Shown here piece after piece: positions 4,984 through 7,162 of a DNA stretch of 7,162 nucleotides (positions within the stretch are counted from its first letter, which is position 1; each line of letters begins with the position of its first letter). Both the position numbers and the translations under genes were made by a program. The notes beneath the pieces are model-generated. The model saw only the letters and a list, made by a program, of their open reading frames with translations, was not told the DNA's origin and did no database searches. Source of the stretch: Flavobacteriaceae bacterium (GTDB lineage: Bacteria; Bacteroidota; Bacteroidia; Flavobacteriales; Flavobacteriaceae); assembly GCA_020435885.1 (NCBI GenBank), contig JAGQYU010000024.1, positions 1 through 7,162 on the forward strand, given 5' to 3'.

Positions 4984-5373
4984 ATGAATTTAGAAAGCCC
5001 AAAAGTAACTGTTCAAAAATCTGCAGAAGAATTATTTAATTTTTTATCAGATGTTCAAAATTTTGAACAAATAATGCCCCAAAATACCGATAAGTTTGTA
5101 GCCGGAGAAAACACTTTCCTTTTTGCGCTAAAAGGTATGCCTGAAATACGTTTGAACCTACAACAAAAAGAGCCTAACTCTAAAATAGTATTGGGCTCGG
5201 CTAGTGATAAGTTTCCTTTTTCACTTACCGGAAGTATTGCCGAAACTTCTGATAACACTAGTGAAATTCAATTGACTTTTGAAGGATCTTTCAATCCAAT
5301 GATGGCCATGATGATAAAAGGTCCGTTACAAAAGTTCATTAATACTCTTAGTGAAAACATTGAGAAGCTTTAG
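4984..5373 (+). CDS. SRPBCC / CoxG-like (START-fold) protein, 129 aa
   Basis: A small cytosolic protein of the SRPBCC (Bet v 1-like) fold. Support comes from the opening pattern, a strand (KVTVQKSAEELFNFLSDV, 7-24) followed by FEQIMP (27-32), which is typical of CoxG-like members. Alternating strands follow through the middle, and a long C-terminal helix starts near FNPMMAMMIKGPLQKF (103-118) and carries on to the end. Such proteins bind hydrophobic ligands in a cavity; the ligand here is unknown. I chose ATG 4984: a GTG at 4963 would extend the frame by seven residues but lies inside pyrE, and the family start fits MNLESPKV. It sits 11 bp after pyrE, so it is likely the second gene of that transcript, although no link to pyrimidine synthesis is known. 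Its stop overlaps the convergent birA stop by 4 bp. Confidence 0.85.
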   Translation: MNLESPKVTVQKSAEELFNFLSDVQNFEQIMPQNTDKFVAGENTFLFALKGMPEIRLNLQQKEPNSKIVLGSASDKFPFSLTGSIAETSDNTSEIQLTFEGSFNPMMAMMIKGPLQKFINTLSENIEKL

Positions 5374-6098
5374 GCAAATCTGATCTCTTTCAGGTCAAAT
5401 TCCTTAACGGATTCGTCATCCAATTCAACTTGCAATTTACCTCTTAGAGATATTCCGGTTATTTTGCCTAAAAATTTAGTATTCTCAACATCAACAAACA
5501 TTGATGGAGTTCCCTTTCTATAAAGAATAGATTCGTATTGTTGCTTAATCTCATCAAAACGTTGGTGATTGATTAAGATAAACTGATATTGTATTTCTAA
5601 CAATATCTTTTGTAGTAACTCATCTCTATCCACGTCATGCCCAATGATATTTTTAATGGAAGTAGCACTAAATTCAGATGGAAATTCAGTTTGGTTTACG
5701 TTTAGCCCCACACCGATAATGGCATGGTTTACATGTGTATTTTTCAAAACACATTTTATTAAAATGCCACAAATCTTCTTATTGGCTGACAAAATGTCGT
5801 TCGGCCATTTTACTGTAATCCTTTCAGAAATATAGTATTTCAACACATTATAAATGGCTACGGAAACACTATAATTAAGATAGAATTGGTAATCTGTACT
5901 CAACTTCTCAAACTTAACTAAAATGCTGAATGTAAGATTTTTACCTTCTTCAGAGATCCATTTATTACTAAATTGCCCTTTGCCTTTGGTTTGGTATTCA
6001 GCCGTAACAACTGTCCAATTTTCTACATCAGATTTTCGTAGCAAATTCCGTAAATACGAATTTGTTGAATCTGTGGCACTAAGTTTGAGTATTTTCAT
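5370..6098 (-). CDS. birA: Biotin--[acetyl-CoA-carboxylase] ligase, monofunctional
   Basis: A 242-aa enzyme that makes biotinyl-AMP from biotin and ATP and transfers biotin to a lysine of biotin-dependent carboxylases. It starts directly with the catalytic domain (LSATDSTNSYL, 6-16), so it lacks the DNA-binding domain of E. coli BirA and should not repress biotin genes. The motif KWPND is at 97-101, KICGILI at 108-114 and GVGLNVN at 129-135. The C-terminal SH3-like part covers about 195-242 (GKITGISLRGKLQVEL). The biotin/adenylate loop reads GKGQFSNKW (39-47), where E. coli has GRGRRGRKW; lysine and glutamine replace two arginines and the loop loses two more basic or glycine positions. It is read divergently from rsfS across 62 bp and ends tail to tail with the SRPBCC gene. 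No carboxylase or biotin gene is nearby. Confidence 0.94.
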   Translation of the reverse strand: MKILKLSATDSTNSYLRNLLRKSDVENWTVVTAEYQTKGKGQFSNKWISEEGKNLTFSILVKFEKLSTDYQFYLNYSVSVAIYNVLKYYISERITVKWPNDILSANKKICGILIKCVLKNTHVNHAIIGVGLNVNQTEFPSEFSATSIKNIIGHDVDRDELLQKILLEIQYQFILINHQRFDEIKQQYESILYRKGTPSMFVDVENTKFLGKITGISLRGKLQVELDDESVKEFDLKEIRFA

Positions 6099-6104
6099 AT
6101 ATTA

Positions 6105-6138
6105 TTGCAAATATAACAGATAAAAAGTAATACATTTG
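6105..6138 (+). promoter_or_regulatory. Candidate rsfS-ftsH promoter
   Basis: TACATTTG (6131-6138) matches the -7 consensus fully, and TTG (6105-6107) lies 23 bp upstream as a possible -33 element. The start would fall near 6142-6145, leaving a leader of about 16-19 nt before the ATG at 6161. It interleaves with the birA promoter on the other strand: the -33 TTG for rsfS ends one base before the minus-strand -7 box. Confidence 0.6.
6108..6115 (-). promoter_or_regulatory. Candidate birA -7 promoter element
   Basis: On the minus strand the site reads TATATTTG, a full match to TAnnTTTG. It lies 9 bp upstream of the birA ATG, so the leader would be only about 3-6 nt. A TTTG at 6144-6141 (minus) is a possible -33 element but with a long 25-bp spacer. 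Confidence 0.55.
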
Positions 6139-6160
6139 CACAAAATTTTAAAGGGATTGA

Positions 6161-6532
6161 ATGACGAAAAAAAAGGTTAGTTCAGATCAGTTGATTACTG
6201 AAGTTATTAGAGGAATTGAACAGGTTAAAGGACAGAATATCACAATTTTAGACCTTAGAGATATAGAGAATACAGTTTGCGATTATTTTGTAATTTGTGA
6301 AGGAAATTCTAACACCCAAGTAAGTGCCATTTCCGGATCAGTTCAAAAAACTGTAAGCAGAGCCTTAAAAGATAAACCTTGGCACGTTGAAGGAGAAAAC
6401 AATGCTGAATGGGTATTGTTAGATTATATAAATGTAGTGGTACACGTTTTCCAAAAGCACATAAGGAGTTATTATGATATTGAGAACCTTTGGGGAGATG
6501 CAAAAATTACTGCTGTAGAGGCTAATTATTAA
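6161..6532 (+). CDS. rsfS: Ribosome silencing factor RsfS (RsfA/YbeB family)
   Basis: A 123-aa protein that binds ribosomal protein L14 (uL14) on the large subunit and blocks joining of the subunits when nutrients run short. The family pattern is complete: ITILDLRDIENTVCDYFVIC (27-46), GNSNTQVSAI (48-57), PWHVEGENNAEWVLLDY (73-89), VVVHVFQKHIRSYYDIENLW (92-111). The DYFV, WVLLDY and VVHVF segments form the fold's core strands. Length is normal. The ATG is the start; the KKK-rich beginning is typical. It has its own candidate promoter and is followed after 22 bp by ftsH, so the two are probably co-transcribed. Many bacteria keep rsfS next to nadD; here the partner is ftsH, an arrangement I recall from Flavobacteriaceae. 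Confidence 0.96.
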   Translation: MTKKKVSSDQLITEVIRGIEQVKGQNITILDLRDIENTVCDYFVICEGNSNTQVSAISGSVQKTVSRALKDKPWHVEGENNAEWVLLDYINVVVHVFQKHIRSYYDIENLWGDAKITAVEANY

Positions 6533-6554
6533 AAAATATTTTTAGAAAAAATAC

Positions 6555-7162
6555 ATGGATCAAGATAAAAAAGATAAAAATCCAAAAGAGTTTAAATTTA
6601 AATTCAATTTTTATTGGGTATATGGCATTTTGTTTGCGTTGATAATTGGTTATCAATTCTTTAACACAGCCGACATGGCTACCAACAATCTGTCATCAAA
6701 TGAATTTAATGAAATACTTGAAGACAACGATATTAAAAAGATTGTTATTGTAAATAATGATTTTGCTAATATCTACATAAAAGAAAGTGCTTTAGATAAA
6801 GATAAGTATAAAGAGAAAAAAGAAACTCCATTTTTCAATAAGAACAACCCGTTATACATATATAATTTTGGTGATCTCCAAAATTTTGAGAATAATTTAG
6901 AGTCGCAAAAAGCACAACATAATTTAGATTTTGATAAAGAAGCAACCAGCCAAACCAGCATATGGGATAGTGTATTAGTTTGGTTGCCATTTATATTCAT
7001 CATAGCGATATGGATATTCATCATGAGGCGCATGTCTGGTGCTGGTGGTGGCGGTGGTCCCGGTGGGCAGATTTTCAACATAGGTAAATCTAAAGCCAAA
7101 CTATTTGACCAAGACCAAAAAGTACGAACCACATTTAAAGATGTTGCAGGACTGGAAGGTGC
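6555..7162 (+). CDS. ftsH: ATP-dependent zinc metalloprotease FtsH, N-terminal part (cut by window end)
   Basis: 202 codons of an open frame run to the window edge. The product is an inner-membrane AAA+ protease that degrades damaged membrane proteins and some short-lived cytosolic regulators. A charged start (MDQDKKDKNPKEFKFK) is followed by a first membrane helix at about 19-36 (FYWVYGILFALIIGYQFF), a periplasmic domain at about 37-136 and a second helix at about 137-157 (WDSVLVWLPFIFIIAIWIFIM). Then come RRM, a glycine-rich linker (GAGGGGGPGG, 162-171) and the conserved QIFNIGKSKAKLFD (172-185). The last residues, TFKDVAGLEG, are the canonical entry into the AAA+ domain, just before Walker A. 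ATPase and zinc sites lie beyond the window. The start at ATG 6555 gives the expected two-helix topology, and no ribosome binding site is obvious. The gene lies 22 bp after rsfS. Confidence 0.96.
   Translation, partial: MDQDKKDKNPKEFKFKFNFYWVYGILFALIIGYQFFNTADMATNNLSSNEFNEILEDNDIKKIVIVNNDFANIYIKESALDKDKYKEKKETPFFNKNNPLYIYNFGDLQNFENNLESQKAQHNLDFDKEATSQTSIWDSVLVWLPFIFIIAIWIFIMRRMSGAGGGGGPGGQIFNIGKSKAKLFDQDQKVRTTFKDVAGLEG

Noticed and set aside
5923..6123. Plus-strand 66-codon frame over the birA start
   Set aside because: It lies almost wholly antisense to conserved BirA residues and covers the birA promoter; no sign of independent coding.
6773..7132. Minus-strand frame of 119 codons with a proline-rich run
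   Set aside because: It is the antisense of ftsH; the proline run is the complement of the glycine-rich linker that is typical of FtsH.

Overview
The window is AT-rich DNA from a member of the Bacteroidota, most likely Flavobacteriaceae. Three things point there: promoter-like sites match the phylum's TAnnTTTG -7 consensus, strong Shine-Dalgarno sequences are missing, and the gene run Nudix hydrolase / pyrE / SRPBCC protein / birA / rsfS / ftsH is, from memory, an arrangement seen in flavobacterial chromosomes. The first bases also look like one arm of a dispersed repeat common in marine flavobacteria. No RNA genes, CRISPR arrays, insertion sequences or origins were found.

Layout. Positions 42-464 (minus) encode a YjbQ/UPF0047 protein. 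Positions 465-1934 form a gene-poor accessory block. It holds three plus-strand ORFs I cannot assign: a 165-aa soluble protein, a 37-aa single-helix peptide and a 74-aa two-helix membrane protein. Several inverted repeats lie between them. This is the least explained part of the window, and its look recalls gene-cassette regions, although no integrase is present and no canonical attC site can be shown. Positions 1935-3680 encode a secreted M14 zinc carboxypeptidase-like protein.

Positions 3673-7162 are compact housekeeping DNA. A Nudix hydrolase (minus) overlaps the end of the M14 gene and diverges from pyrE (orotate phosphoribosyltransferase). pyrE runs into a small SRPBCC/CoxG-like gene. 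That gene ends tail to tail with birA (minus, biotin-protein ligase without a DNA-binding domain). birA diverges from rsfS (ribosome silencing factor), which is followed after 22 bp by the 5' part of ftsH (membrane AAA+ protease), cut by the window end.

The housekeeping genes serve pyrimidine synthesis, nucleotide clean-up, biotinylation, ribosome control and membrane proteolysis; they share promoter regions rather than one pathway. I see no clearly new biological system. The best leads are the orphan small membrane proteins and inverted repeats at 465-1934, an atypical biotin-binding loop in BirA, and very compact divergent promoters.
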